The notes below the pieces were generated by a model. It ran no database searches. It saw nothing but the letters and a program-made list of their open reading frames with translations, and had not been told where the DNA came from. Of a DNA stretch of 64,000 bases, positions 8,930 through 17,700 are shown piece after piece. How positions within the stretch are numbered: position 1 is the first letter of the stretch; the number at the start of each line of letters is the position of its first letter. The DNA is taken from positions 1,550,001 to 1,614,000 of the forward strand of contig OZ247499.1 of NCBI GenBank assembly GCA_965233625.1, read 5' to 3'. Position numbers and translations under genes: made by a program. The stretch is from G965233625 sp965233625 (GTDB taxonomy: Bacteria > Planctomycetota > Planctomycetia > Pirellulales > Pirellulaceae).

Positions 8930-10264
8930 TTAAAACAGTTCGGGCAATGGCTGGTGATCGCCAGCGATGTACTGCGGCCGGCCGCTGAGGTCAGGCAGCG
9001 TCAGGTTTGGCGCGATGCCGAGGAACTTGTGGAGCGATGCGTGTACTTCGCCGAAATGCACCGGCCGGTCGGCAATCTCACCACCAAGCCGGTCGGTGGC
9101 GCCGATGACCTGACCGGTTTTGAAGCCGCCGCCCGCAATTAGACCGCCGCCGACGCGTGGCCAGTGATCGCGGCCTGCATCTTTGTTGATCTTTGGCGTA
9201 CGGCCGAATTCGCCCCAGGCCACTACGGCCACATCGTCGGCCATTCCGCGTTCGTGCAGGTCTTCAATCAACGTTGCCAGTCCGCGGTCAAAGTAAGGCA
9301 GATGCGTGTTCTTGGCTTCGCTGAAATTGCGGCTGTGAAAATCCCAGCGGCCAAAGTTAAGCGTTACCACACGGGCGCCAGCTTCCACCAGCCGGCGGGC
9401 CATCAGGAAGTGTTCCAGGTTGCGCGGTGCACCGTCGCCGTAACGGGCCGGGTTACCTTTGCCATATCGCTCGCGGATGGCGGCTGGTTCCTTGGAAATA
9501 TCCAGCGCATCGGCGAGTTGTCCGGACGTGAGAATATCAAACGCCTGCTGCGTGATGGCATCGACGCCGTCCATCGTGCGGCTTGTTTCGCTCAGGCGTC
9601 GTGTGTTGTCCAAAGATCGATGCAGTGCTTTGCGCGATTCCAGCCGGTCGGCTGTAATACCCGCCAGCTTCATATCCGCGCGTGCCGGTCCGGAAGGGCG
9701 GAAGGCGGCGTGGCCCACACCCAGAAATCCCGGATGCCCCGGCGAACCATAGGGCGGATGACCGGCATCTGGCGCCAGGCCGATGAAGGGCGGCATTGAG
9801 GGATGACGCGAGCCTAAGACTTTGGATGCGACGGCGCCGATCGCGGGCCAATCGCCCGGCGGTTGATTGCGGGTGCTGTGCCCTGTGTAGCAGATAAACG
9901 AGTCATGGGCGCCGCTGGGCGAACCGTATACAGAACGCAGCGGCACACACTTATCCATAATCTTCGCCATCCGCGGCATGTGCTCGCAGATTTCAATGCC
10001 CGGCACATTCGTCTTAATGGGGCGGAATTCGCCCCGGACTTCGCTTGGTGCGTCGGGTTTCAGATCATACATGTCCTGGTGCGGCGGGGCGCCGACCATA
10101 TAGATCATAATGACCGACTTTTTGGATCGCGCGCCGGAAGACTGCTCAGCGCGTAATAGGTTGGGAAGTGAGATCCCGCCGAGTCCAAGGGCGCCAATCT
10201 GCAAAAGCTGCCGTCGCGAAATTCCATCGCATAAAGATTGCCGGGCGCCCTGGATGGATAACAT
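8930..10264 (-). CDS. DUF1501 domain-containing exported protein
   Basis: I chose ATG 10264 because GGAG lies seven bases upstream and because it places a Tat-type signal (ISRRQLLQIGALGLGGISLP) at residues 15-35; the longer open frame adds 55 unlikely residues. The 444-residue body matches DUF1501, an alkaline-phosphatase-superfamily relative typical of planctomycetes: MIYMVGAPPHQDMYDLKP, GAHDSFICYTGHSTRNQPPG, VVTLNFGRWDFHSRNF, VAVVAWGEFGRTPKINKDAG with RDHWP. The conserved His/Asp residues suggest metal binding. Genes of this family are usually next to DUF1549/DUF1553 genes, but none is adjacent here, so it appears to be an orphan. Function is unknown. Confidence 0.88.
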   Translation of the reverse strand: MLSIQGARQSLCDGISRRQLLQIGALGLGGISLPNLLRAEQSSGARSKKSVIMIYMVGAPPHQDMYDLKPDAPSEVRGEFRPIKTNVPGIEICEHMPRMAKIMDKCVPLRSVYGSPSGAHDSFICYTGHSTRNQPPGDWPAIGAVASKVLGSRHPSMPPFIGLAPDAGHPPYGSPGHPGFLGVGHAAFRPSGPARADMKLAGITADRLESRKALHRSLDNTRRLSETSRTMDGVDAITQQAFDILTSGQLADALDISKEPAAIRERYGKGNPARYGDGAPRNLEHFLMARRLVEAGARVVTLNFGRWDFHSRNFSEAKNTHLPYFDRGLATLIEDLHERGMADDVAVVAWGEFGRTPKINKDAGRDHWPRVGGGLIAGGGFKTGQVIGATDRLGGEIADRPVHFGEVHASLHKFLGIAPNLTLPDLSGRPQYIAGDHQPLPELF

Positions 10265-10332
10265 ATCTAGCTCCGTTGATTTGTTGGCGACCGTAGTTTT
10301 ACGCTTGCGATGCCGCTGTGCAAACGAAAAAT

Positions 10333-10344
10333 CGCAACGTTGCG
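10333..10344. promoter_or_regulatory. 12-bp perfect palindrome upstream of the DUF1501 gene
   Basis: CGCAACGTTGCG is a perfect inverted repeat 68 bp upstream of the chosen DUF1501 start, in the roughly 200 bp between that gene and the end of the alcohol dehydrogenase gene. Its position fits an operator. A 12-bp palindrome can arise by chance in GC-rich DNA, so this is only a candidate. Confidence 0.25.
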
Positions 10345-10465
10345 GAAAATAATACCGCTGTGGGCGCCGACCACCGGGGTTGTGGTGGTCAAATAAAGGT
10401 GGGGAGATTGGAGGGATACCACCCGGCATTATAAACGGGGCCGTATCTCCCGTGCAACATTGGAG

Positions 10466-11671
10466 TTAGAACGCAGATTCCAGAATCTTCAGCAGGTCTT
10501 CCTCCGATGCTTCCCGCGGGTTGGTGGCAATCAGTCGTTTGATGGCGAATGTCTTGGCGGCGAATCCAGGCAGTTGCGACGCGTCGCCGCCAAGGTCGCG
10601 GATGCGGAGCGGAATGCCAATATCTGCGCGAAGCTGCTCGATCCCGGCAATAGCCGCCTCGGCTGCTTCCTGCTCGTCCATACCCGCGGTATCAACGCCC
10701 ATAAGACTGGCGATGCGGGCGATTCGTTTTTGCCGCACGGGCAGATTGAACCGCATCACATAAGGCAGCAACAGACCGTTCCCGGCGCCGTGCGAGCAAT
10801 GCAATTCGCCACCAAGCGGATACTCAAGCGAATGCACTAGGGCCACACCCGCATTGGAGAACGCCAGGCCCGCGAGGGTGGAAGCCAGTGCCATGCCGTC
10901 GCGCGCGGCGTGGTTGTCAGTCTCGTTGACCGCGCCGCGCAGATGCTGGCTGACGAGGCTGATTGCTTTCTCTGCAAGGCAATCCGTGATGGCGAAGCTG
11001 CCTTCGTAACCGACCGGTGCACTGGACCGTTGGGGCATGTCTTCGTTGCTTGTTGCAAGATAGGCTTCCACGGCGTGCGTTAACGCGTCGATGCCACTAT
11101 CTGCGGCGACTTGCTTCGGGCAGGTGTATGTAAGAACTGGATCGACGATTGCCAGTTGCGGTCGCAGGTACTGGCTGAGGGTGCTGACCTTCATCGCATT
11201 GGCCGTGTCGGTCAACACGGCGGCGTGCGAAACTTCGCTACCTGTACCGGAAGTTGTGGGGATGCATGCCAGCGGCGCCACGGGGCCGGGCACTTTGTCG
11301 TAGCCGAAATAGTCAGCATGCTTACCGCCGTGGGCGTGAACAACCGCCACCTGCTTGGCCAGATCCATATTGCTGCCGCCACCGATGCCGATGATGACGT
11401 CCGGCCCGTACGAAGCTGCAATTTCGACGGCGGTAACCGCGGTTTCGATGGGAGGTTCGGCAGAGCCGCCGTCAAATACTTCAAAGTCGATGCCCGCGGA
11501 CTGTAGCGAGTCAAGCACAGGTTGAACAACGCCAGCTTCGATGAGCACCGGGTCGGTGATTATCAGCCCTTTCCTCCAGCCGCAGCCGCGCAATAGATCG
11601 CCCGTGTCGCGTGCGCGGCCGGTTCCGAAGACAAGCTGACCTGCGCTGTAGAAACTCCAACTCTCTGGCAT
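10466..11671 (-). CDS. Iron-containing alcohol dehydrogenase family protein
   Basis: The 401-residue group III dehydrogenase shows an N-terminal nucleotide-binding part with the GIGGGSNMDLAK motif and IPTTSGTGSEVSHAAVL. Metal-binding residues follow in DSGIDALTHAVEAYLA and HSLEYPLGGELHCSHGAGNG, supplying the Asp and three His that bind Fe2+ or Zn2+. It should oxidise an alcohol or reduce an aldehyde with NAD(P); the substrate is not predictable. ATG 11671 has GGGAG nine bases upstream. It lies 43 bp downstream of msrA on the same strand, so the two may share a transcript. Length and motif order are normal for the family. Confidence 0.92.
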   Translation of the reverse strand: MPESWSFYSAGQLVFGTGRARDTGDLLRGCGWRKGLIITDPVLIEAGVVQPVLDSLQSAGIDFEVFDGGSAEPPIETAVTAVEIAASYGPDVIIGIGGGSNMDLAKQVAVVHAHGGKHADYFGYDKVPGPVAPLACIPTTSGTGSEVSHAAVLTDTANAMKVSTLSQYLRPQLAIVDPVLTYTCPKQVAADSGIDALTHAVEAYLATSNEDMPQRSSAPVGYEGSFAITDCLAEKAISLVSQHLRGAVNETDNHAARDGMALASTLAGLAFSNAGVALVHSLEYPLGGELHCSHGAGNGLLLPYVMRFNLPVRQKRIARIASLMGVDTAGMDEQEAAEAAIAGIEQLRADIGIPLRIRDLGGDASQLPGFAAKTFAIKRLIATNPREASEEDLLKILESAF

Positions 11672-11714
11672 GCATCATTCTCCCGGATCGCAATGACGGC
11701 GTTGCAAAGGTCCG

Positions 11715-12407
11715 TTACTGCGACGTTTCTTCTTTGAACAACTTCTTCAGCTTCTCTAGCTTTGGCAGCGACCACTGCATCACGTACGGATCAAGCGGGT
11801 GGTGTTTCACGTAGTCCTGATGGTAGTCCTCGGCGGGGTAAAACTCATCCAGCGGTTCGACCGTGGTGGCGATGGTTTTGTCGAAGAAACCAGATGCATT
11901 AAGACGCGCAATGTACGCTTCAGCAAACGCCTTCTCCTGAGCGTTTTTGTGAAACACAGCAGAGCGGTACTGGTGGCCGAAGTCCGGGTACTGTGCGTCC
12001 AGTTGGGTCGGGTCGTGCATCGTGAAAAAGATCTGCAGGATCTTACCTAGGCTGATCTCTTGCGGATTGAAGGTTATGCGAATCGCTTCAGCGTGGGCGG
12101 TGGTGCCACTGCAGACGTCGGTGTAATTGGCTGCCGCCTTTGAACCGCCCGCGTACCCACTGACAACGTCCGTTACGCCGTTAACTTCTTCAAACACCGC
12201 TTCAGTGCACCAAAAGCATCCGCCCGCCACCACAATTTCCGCCTTCGTGACGTCCGCGGCGTAATCAAACTCCGTTTCCGGCATTGGAGGCACGTCGGAA
12301 TTCACCGCAACTGGCGGCTTTTCAGGTTCTGAGGAGCAGCCGACGCCAAGTACTGCGAATGGCGCAAACGCGAGTAAGAAGCATGCAGCTCGAATACGTG
12401 GTGACAC
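11715..12407 (-). CDS. msrA: Peptide-methionine (S)-S-oxide reductase, lipoprotein form
   Basis: MsrA reduces the S-epimer of methionine sulfoxide in proteins. The catalytic motif GGCFWCTEAVFEEVNGV (nucleophile Cys64, second Cys67) is followed by VVSGYAGGSKAAANYTDVCSG, then HDPTQLDAQYPDFGHQYRSA and YHQDYVKHHP, all hallmarks of the family. Unlike the cytosolic enzyme, this protein has an N-terminal signal with a lipobox ending LGVGC (Cys24), so it is predicted to be lipid-anchored in the envelope and to repair exported proteins. The start is GTG at 12407, with GGGAG eight bases upstream. The alcohol dehydrogenase gene follows 43 bp downstream. No msrB is in the window. Confidence 0.95.
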   Translation of the reverse strand: MSPRIRAACFLLAFAPFAVLGVGCSSEPEKPPVAVNSDVPPMPETEFDYAADVTKAEIVVAGGCFWCTEAVFEEVNGVTDVVSGYAGGSKAAANYTDVCSGTTAHAEAIRITFNPQEISLGKILQIFFTMHDPTQLDAQYPDFGHQYRSAVFHKNAQEKAFAEAYIARLNASGFFDKTIATTVEPLDEFYPAEDYHQDYVKHHPLDPYVMQWSLPKLEKLKKLFKEETSQ

Positions 12408-12554
12408 TTTTTCGTCTCCCTGTCGGCCGGAGTTTGCATTTAGTTATAGGTGCGCCGCGCTGATATCCAGACACTGACGCGTGTCATTGTTTTAGAACCG
12501 CCCGTTGATTCTGCAAGCCCGCATTACCCCGTGGTCCAGCTAAGCGGCTGTTGA

Positions 12555-13337
12555 TTACGGTTTTCCGGTCAACTGTAGATCTTCAGCTTCGATTCGCCCC
12601 ACGCCGGTGACTTGCCCTGTTTTGCGGTCCTGCGAGAAGGCGATCACGCGAAACGGTTGCTTCTGCATTTCTGCCGGAAGTTCGCACTTTACAACACCCT
12701 GCGCCGCTTTACTAAGATCGAAAGTGCGGAAGACGCGCACCACATTGACATGCTGAAGCCGCCGACCCGCGTTTTCACCGTGCGGCACTTTGTTGCCGGC
12801 CACGGTTTCAACTACGGCGATGTTCAGCAGGCGGTTGTCACCATTTCCAGTAACCGTGTAACCGATATTCAAATTAGCTGCGGACTGCCGCGTGGCGCGC
12901 AGCTTGATGGCCTGCGAAGGCTTGGCGGTGCTGTTGGTTAGATGATAGCCGGCCTGCTTCTGGTCGCTACCGACAAACGCATGTTTGCCATTGACGATCA
13001 ACTGCGGCGTGTAAACACGATTGCTGCTGCGTAACCTGGCGTAAGCGCGCTGCCGGTCTGAGAACGCCTTCTGGCTGTAAGGATCTTTCCAGCCCAGGCG
13101 ATTCCAGTAATCGACATGAAAGGAAAGGGCAAAGACTTGTTTATCACCTTCTTGAAGCTTTTGCAGCAATGCGTCCGCCGGCGGGCAACTGCTGCATCCT
13201 TGCGACGTGAACAACTCCAGAACAGCGAATTCCTGCTCCCCGGCTTCAGTAGACGCTGGGTCATCCGCGTGGACGTTCTGTATTTGCGTGCACCCGGTGA
13301 CAACCAGTAACGCCGCGGCCAGTAAGCATCGAAACAT
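12555..13337 (-). CDS. DUF1223 domain-containing lipoprotein (thioredoxin-like fold)
   Basis: The 260-residue protein has a lipobox (LLVVTGC, Cys16) after a short hydrophobic signal. LELFTSQGCSSCPPADALLQ is the signature of DUF1223, a thioredoxin-fold family in which CSSC is the candidate redox pair. HVDYWNRLGWKDPYS and RVYTPQLIVNGKHAFVGSD follow as expected for the family, and a beta-rich C-terminal domain completes it. It is predicted to be envelope-anchored with a redox function, not experimentally defined. ATG 13337 has GAGGAG seven bases upstream, a strong ribosome binding site. It sits between msrA (147 bp downstream) and a sulfatase gene on the same strand; whether they share a transcript is unclear. 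Confidence 0.9.
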   Translation of the reverse strand: MFRCLLAAALLVVTGCTQIQNVHADDPASTEAGEQEFAVLELFTSQGCSSCPPADALLQKLQEGDKQVFALSFHVDYWNRLGWKDPYSQKAFSDRQRAYARLRSSNRVYTPQLIVNGKHAFVGSDQKQAGYHLTNSTAKPSQAIKLRATRQSAANLNIGYTVTGNGDNRLLNIAVVETVAGNKVPHGENAGRRLQHVNVVRVFRTFDLSKAAQGVVKCELPAEMQKQPFRVIAFSQDRKTGQVTGVGRIEAEDLQLTGKP

Positions 13338-13441
13338 GAACGGCTCCTCGTATTGCGATTCAATCAGTATGCAATACGGTACGCGCAGTCGTCTGCCTAA
13401 AGCTGTGAGCTGTCACACTTCCTCCGCAGTTCGCCTACGAT

Positions 13442-14941
13442 TTAGCGCGACGGACGTTTGCGGGGCGCCGGTACGGGCGGTTTTGCGGGGCGATGGAAGG
13501 GATCGAAGAAACGCATGTTCTTCCCTACCTGATCGTAATCGCCTAGATCTTTACGCATGCCCGCGGCAAGGTTCAGCAGACGTTTGACAACCTCTGGATG
13601 TTCTGCCGACACATCCGTCGTTTCGCCTAAATCTTCTTTCAGATTGACCAGAAAAGGCTTATCAAAGCCAACACGGTCAGCCGGCGCGATGTGCGTGTTG
13701 CGGCTGAAAGGGGCGGCGCCTACGGGTTCTTTCTCGCGTGGCAGATGAAGCTTCCAATCGCCCTGGCGGACAGCCTGGAGATGAACACGCAGATAATAGT
13801 AGAACGCTTTGTCCGGGTTTGCTTTGTCGAATTCACCGTGAAACAGATGCGAAATATCTTCGCCATCGATCACCCGGTCTATCGGCGCTGGAGTGCTGGC
13901 CAACGCCGCGAAGGTCGGCAGCATATCCATGGTTGTCGCAATGTTGTTACACGTGGCGCCGGCAGGAACGCGCCCTGGTCCCCAGAGAATTGCCGGCACA
14001 CGCACGCCGCCTTCAAAGCTAGACACTTTGCCACTGCGGAGCGGACCTGCTGATCCGCCATGGTCGCCTTTTAGATGACCGTCGGCGTGATTCTTATTCT
14101 TAATCAACCACGGACCGTTGTCGCTGGTAAACAGCACATACGTGCGGTCGTCGATCTTCAGATCCCAGAGCGTGTCGAGAATGCGGCCGGTGTTGAAATC
14201 AATCTCTTCGATCACATCTCCGTAGAGGCCGCGCGGACTTTTGCCTTTAAAGTCTTTCGACGCATCCAACCGCGTATGAGGCATGCTGTGCGGAATGTAG
14301 ACGAAGAAGGGACTTGGCCGGTGCTTCTTGATAAACGCAATCGCCTCGTCGGTGTAGCGCCGCGTAAGCGTCGACATATCCGCTGCCTTCTCGATCAGTT
14401 CTTCGTTGCGGTAGAGATTCGCAACACGGTCGTTACTCGTCGGCGTGCCGAAGAAATAATCGAACCCCTGACGTGTGGGGAACAGATCCATGTGAAAGCC
14501 CGTCTGGGCGTGTTTGGCTAGATCCCACTTGCCAAAACACGCGGTGGCGTAGCCTCGCTGTTTCAACACTTCGGCGATCGTAATTTCATCCTTGTGCAGA
14601 ATAGGATGAACCTGCTTGGTGTTGCCACGTTCCGCCACACGCATCGGATAGCAGCCAGTCATCAGCGCCGCACGCGATGGACCACAGATAGGCTGCGCGT
14701 AGAAGCTGGTGAATTTCATGCCCTGCTTAGCCATCGCATCCAGACGCGGCGTGCGGATATCTGGCGAACCGAAACAGCCGACGTCCTGATAGCCCTGATC
14801 GTCTGTGAAAATGATCACAAAATTGGGCGGCGTGTTTTGCGCCTTCGCAACACCTGCGAGCAGCAGTGTTGCCAGCAATGTCGCAGCGATCTGGATAGAA
14901 AAGGAACGGCGGGTTTTTAACATCTGTCGAATGATTCGCAT
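13442..14941 (-). CDS. Secreted formylglycine-dependent sulfatase
   Basis: This is the second sulfatase of the window, 499 aa. The signature CGPSRAALMTGCYPMR starts at Cys86 (counted from the listed start), the formylglycine precursor. FTDDQGYQDVGCFG and FTSDNGPW supply metal ligands, and CFGKWDL carries the conserved Lys. A signal peptide spans about residues 10-35 (cleavage near VAKAQ). ATG 14941 begins seven bases after the stop of the lipoprotein gene upstream; ATG 14923 is an equally possible start and neither has a clear ribosome binding site, which suggests translational coupling. The substrate is presumably a sulfated glycan. It shares little beyond family motifs with the 4714-6174 sulfatase, so they are not a recent duplication. 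Confidence 0.92.
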   Translation of the reverse strand: MRIIRQMLKTRRSFSIQIAATLLATLLLAGVAKAQNTPPNFVIIFTDDQGYQDVGCFGSPDIRTPRLDAMAKQGMKFTSFYAQPICGPSRAALMTGCYPMRVAERGNTKQVHPILHKDEITIAEVLKQRGYATACFGKWDLAKHAQTGFHMDLFPTRQGFDYFFGTPTSNDRVANLYRNEELIEKAADMSTLTRRYTDEAIAFIKKHRPSPFFVYIPHSMPHTRLDASKDFKGKSPRGLYGDVIEEIDFNTGRILDTLWDLKIDDRTYVLFTSDNGPWLIKNKNHADGHLKGDHGGSAGPLRSGKVSSFEGGVRVPAILWGPGRVPAGATCNNIATTMDMLPTFAALASTPAPIDRVIDGEDISHLFHGEFDKANPDKAFYYYLRVHLQAVRQGDWKLHLPREKEPVGAAPFSRNTHIAPADRVGFDKPFLVNLKEDLGETTDVSAEHPEVVKRLLNLAAGMRKDLGDYDQVGKNMRFFDPFHRPAKPPVPAPRKRPSR

Positions 14942-14947
14942 GATTGG

Positions 14948-16798
14948 TCAGCCGGGATTACTTTCGGTTTTGGCGGCGGCTTCTTTCTGAATCAACAGGC
15001 GGGCGCGGATGAGATTGCCTTCTGCCTGAGGGCTGTCGGGTAACTCATAAAGATACTCGCGGGCCTTGGCGAAGTCACCTTGCGCCTCTGCTGACCGCGC
15101 CATGTTATAAACGGCGCCGAACCACCACCGCGGCCGGGCGCCTTGTTCGCGGGCCTCTTCGCTGAGCGAATCAAAGAGCTTGCGTTCGGCAAGCATCACG
15201 CGCTCGAACCAGTTGCCTGCTGCCTCGTAATCTTCACCGTCGTAGTGCGCCAGGGCCAGCCAGTAACTTGCGTCGTTCTTGGCAAGGCCCCAGATCCTGC
15301 GGACAGCGCTAAAGAAGGCGGCTCGCTTTTCAGGCGATTGCGGCGGCGGCCCCATACCCAGTTTCACCTGCAGCTTACGATCACGGTCGAGTGCTTCAAG
15401 ATCTTTCTGCGTCCAACGGGCAGCCAGATATAGCGTCTTGGCGCCGATGTCTTCGGGCGTCTGCGAAATCTCGCCCTGCAAGTGTTTATAGCGTGCTTCC
15501 AGGAGCGAGTTGAATCCGCTGAACAGCGTTTCCCGCCGCTGTTTTTCAAAGGCAAGCTGCCGGTTCTTCTGCATCGCCAGCGAGAACGCCTTACGGAACA
15601 TCGCTGCCTCATAAGGCGTCCGCCAGAGAATGACGTTGTTGATCCCCTGGCAGTCCTCAACTTTCTTGGCGATCTCTGACGGCTTCACCGTGACCTGCAT
15701 CTTCTGATCGCCCGTCAGCCGTCGCTGCACAATCTCCATCCGCTGCGAAATAGCGGCCGGGTCTGCATCGATCATGGCGACGACCTGTGATAGTTCGTCC
15801 GCGGTTACGGGGTATTTAGATTCATCGCCGCCGGGGATTTTCACATCCAGGGAGGACAGCAACTTTGGGTCAGCGATAACTTCCGAAAGCGTGGCGATGC
15901 CTTTGCCATCTGGTCCAGGAATAGGCAGCCCCAGACGCGTGTCGAAGAGATAAAGCTCGCCATCGATATGCACGGCAGGTATCCATTCCTTCGGCCGCGA
16001 CTGAGGCAGATTATCTTTGATGCCCAGCATGACGATATCAAGATCGACCTGCCGTCCCAGCAGAATGAACACCCGCGCACGCTGCAGCCAGTCGCCGGTG
16101 CCATACAGCAGCGACTCCCACGGCATTTGGGTATAGCCCGGCCCGATGACGCCTTGCAACGCTGCGGGCGCCTGCTGCTGACCGCCGCCGGGCAGTGGTC
16201 CTGCGGTGCGCGAGTAATCCGGGTGCGGTGGAGCCGGCTCAAGCTGCACGGCGCGGACGGTCCAGTCGAACAATCTGACGGCGCGTTCCAGTGGTGAGAT
16301 GGCTTCGCCCGCAAAAAGTGTTTCCTGCGGCTGTTCTGGCAGCCACATCTGCACGTCGGCAGTCGCGGGCTGTTCGATCAGCCACTGCGAAACCGACCGC
16401 ATCCACATGGCTTCACGCAGATAATGCACGTCGGTGATTTCCATCGCCGACGACCGGTCGTCAGACGCCTTCGCACTCTTCAGCCGGCGGTGCATTCCGG
16501 CCTCAACAAATACCGGCGGCACGGTTTCGATCAGCGGGTCGGGCTGCCAGTCTTTGATCGGCTCGATATCGCGGCCCCACTGTGTCAGGTGATAAAACAC
16601 CTTTTGTTCTGCTTCGATGGGATTGAATTCGTCCAGCCGGTACAGAAAGCTGATGGCGTCGTCAAAGTTGTCGTTCCGCTTCAAGTCCACAAGGCCGGAA
16701 CCTTGCGACGTGTAGTCCACATCTGTCGAGCCGCCGCAACCGGCCATCAGCAACAAGCCTGAGCCAAAGAGCAACCACGTTAAGCAAAATCGTTTCAC
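14948..16798 (-). CDS. Uncharacterised large lipoprotein
   Basis: The 616-residue protein begins at GTG 16798 with a signal ending in a lipobox (LLMAGC), so it should be lipid-anchored in the envelope. The middle (RAVRLFDWTVRAVQLEP, then YGTGDWLQRARVFILLGRQ and HIDGELYLFDTRLGLPIPGP) has a faint transglutaminase-like arrangement of Cys-less helices, Asp and His. The C-terminal third (ASYWLALAHYDGEDYEAAGNWF, ARSAEAQGDFAKAREYLYEL) looks like TPR units. It resembles conserved planctomycete hypotheticals. I do not assign a function. The sulfatase gene follows six bases downstream, so the two are very probably co-transcribed. Confidence 0.7.
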   Translation of the reverse strand: MKRFCLTWLLFGSGLLLMAGCGGSTDVDYTSQGSGLVDLKRNDNFDDAISFLYRLDEFNPIEAEQKVFYHLTQWGRDIEPIKDWQPDPLIETVPPVFVEAGMHRRLKSAKASDDRSSAMEITDVHYLREAMWMRSVSQWLIEQPATADVQMWLPEQPQETLFAGEAISPLERAVRLFDWTVRAVQLEPAPPHPDYSRTAGPLPGGGQQQAPAALQGVIGPGYTQMPWESLLYGTGDWLQRARVFILLGRQVDLDIVMLGIKDNLPQSRPKEWIPAVHIDGELYLFDTRLGLPIPGPDGKGIATLSEVIADPKLLSSLDVKIPGGDESKYPVTADELSQVVAMIDADPAAISQRMEIVQRRLTGDQKMQVTVKPSEIAKKVEDCQGINNVILWRTPYEAAMFRKAFSLAMQKNRQLAFEKQRRETLFSGFNSLLEARYKHLQGEISQTPEDIGAKTLYLAARWTQKDLEALDRDRKLQVKLGMGPPPQSPEKRAAFFSAVRRIWGLAKNDASYWLALAHYDGEDYEAAGNWFERVMLAERKLFDSLSEEAREQGARPRWWFGAVYNMARSAEAQGDFAKAREYLYELPDSPQAEGNLIRARLLIQKEAAAKTESNPG

Positions 16799-16863
16799 AG
16801 CGGCAAACCAGAAAGGAATGAAGAGTCGGAAAGTTGTGGCGGAAAAGTGAATTCCGGTAAAGC

Positions 16864-17700
16864 TTAAAACTGTTCAATGGCCGCGCGGATGAGAAGTAAC
16901 TTCTCTAGCATGGCGCCGGCTTGATCAAGCGGCACCATGTTGGGGCCGTCGCTAGGCGATTGACTGGGGTCGGGATGCGTTTCAAAGAACAGACCGTCCA
17001 CGCCCATTGCCACCGCGGCGCGGGCCAGCGGTTCTACCATTTCGCGGTTACCGCCGGTGGCGCCGCCGAGTCCACCGGGCTCCTGCACGCTGTGCGTTGC
17101 ATCAAAAACAACCGGGGCGCCTAGTTGCTGCATCTGCGGGATGCTTCGCATATCGTTGACCAGCCGGCCGTAGCCAAAGAAGGTGCCCCGTTCACAGAGC
17201 AACACGTTCTCGCACCCGGCCGCGTTTAGTTTGCCTTTCACATGCTGCATATCCCACGGCGCCATGAACTGCCCCTTCTTGACGTTAACCGCTTTACCCG
17301 TCTTCGCGGCAGCGACAAGCAGGTCTGTCTGCCGGGCGAGGAAGGCGGGGATTTGCAGAAGATCGCACACTTCGCCTACGGCAGCTGCCTGGTGCGTTTC
17401 GTGCAGGTCGGTCGTGACAGGAAGGCCCGTTTCGTTGGCGACTTTTTCCAGCATCAATAGCCCTTCCTGCAAGCCCGGCCCGCGGGGCGAATCGATGCTG
17501 GTGCGGTTGGCTTTGTCGAAGGACGCTTTGAAGACCAGCGAGACGGGCAGGTCCTGCGTGATGTTCTGCAGGTAGGAGGCAATTTCGATTGCGGCGTCCG
17601 CGCTTTCCAGCACGCATGGCCCAGCGATCACCAGCAGCGACTGATCTTTACCAACTTCATACGGCCCTACTTTAACGATGGACGGGCTACTTTGATTCAT
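16864..17700 (-). CDS. kdsA: 3-deoxy-8-phosphooctulonate (KDO-8-P) synthase
   Basis: KdsA condenses phosphoenolpyruvate with D-arabinose-5-phosphate to make KDO-8-phosphate, the committed step of Kdo synthesis for LPS. The 278-residue protein has the family motifs AGPCVLESADAA, FKASFDKANRTS, GQFMAPWDM and VVFDATHSVQEPGG. The residue in the AGPCVLES position is Cys29; known family members with Cys here are metal-dependent, whereas the E. coli-type enzyme has Asn, so this one is probably of the metal-dependent class. The start overlaps the stop of the upstream lipid-kinase-like gene by four bases (ATGA), indicating coupling. The kdsD and kdsC genes lie about 40 kb away in this window, so the pathway is split between loci. 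Confidence 0.95.
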   Translation of the reverse strand: MNQSSPSIVKVGPYEVGKDQSLLVIAGPCVLESADAAIEIASYLQNITQDLPVSLVFKASFDKANRTSIDSPRGPGLQEGLLMLEKVANETGLPVTTDLHETHQAAAVGEVCDLLQIPAFLARQTDLLVAAAKTGKAVNVKKGQFMAPWDMQHVKGKLNAAGCENVLLCERGTFFGYGRLVNDMRSIPQMQQLGAPVVFDATHSVQEPGGLGGATGGNREMVEPLARAAVAMGVDGLFFETHPDPSQSPSDGPNMVPLDQAGAMLEKLLLIRAAIEQF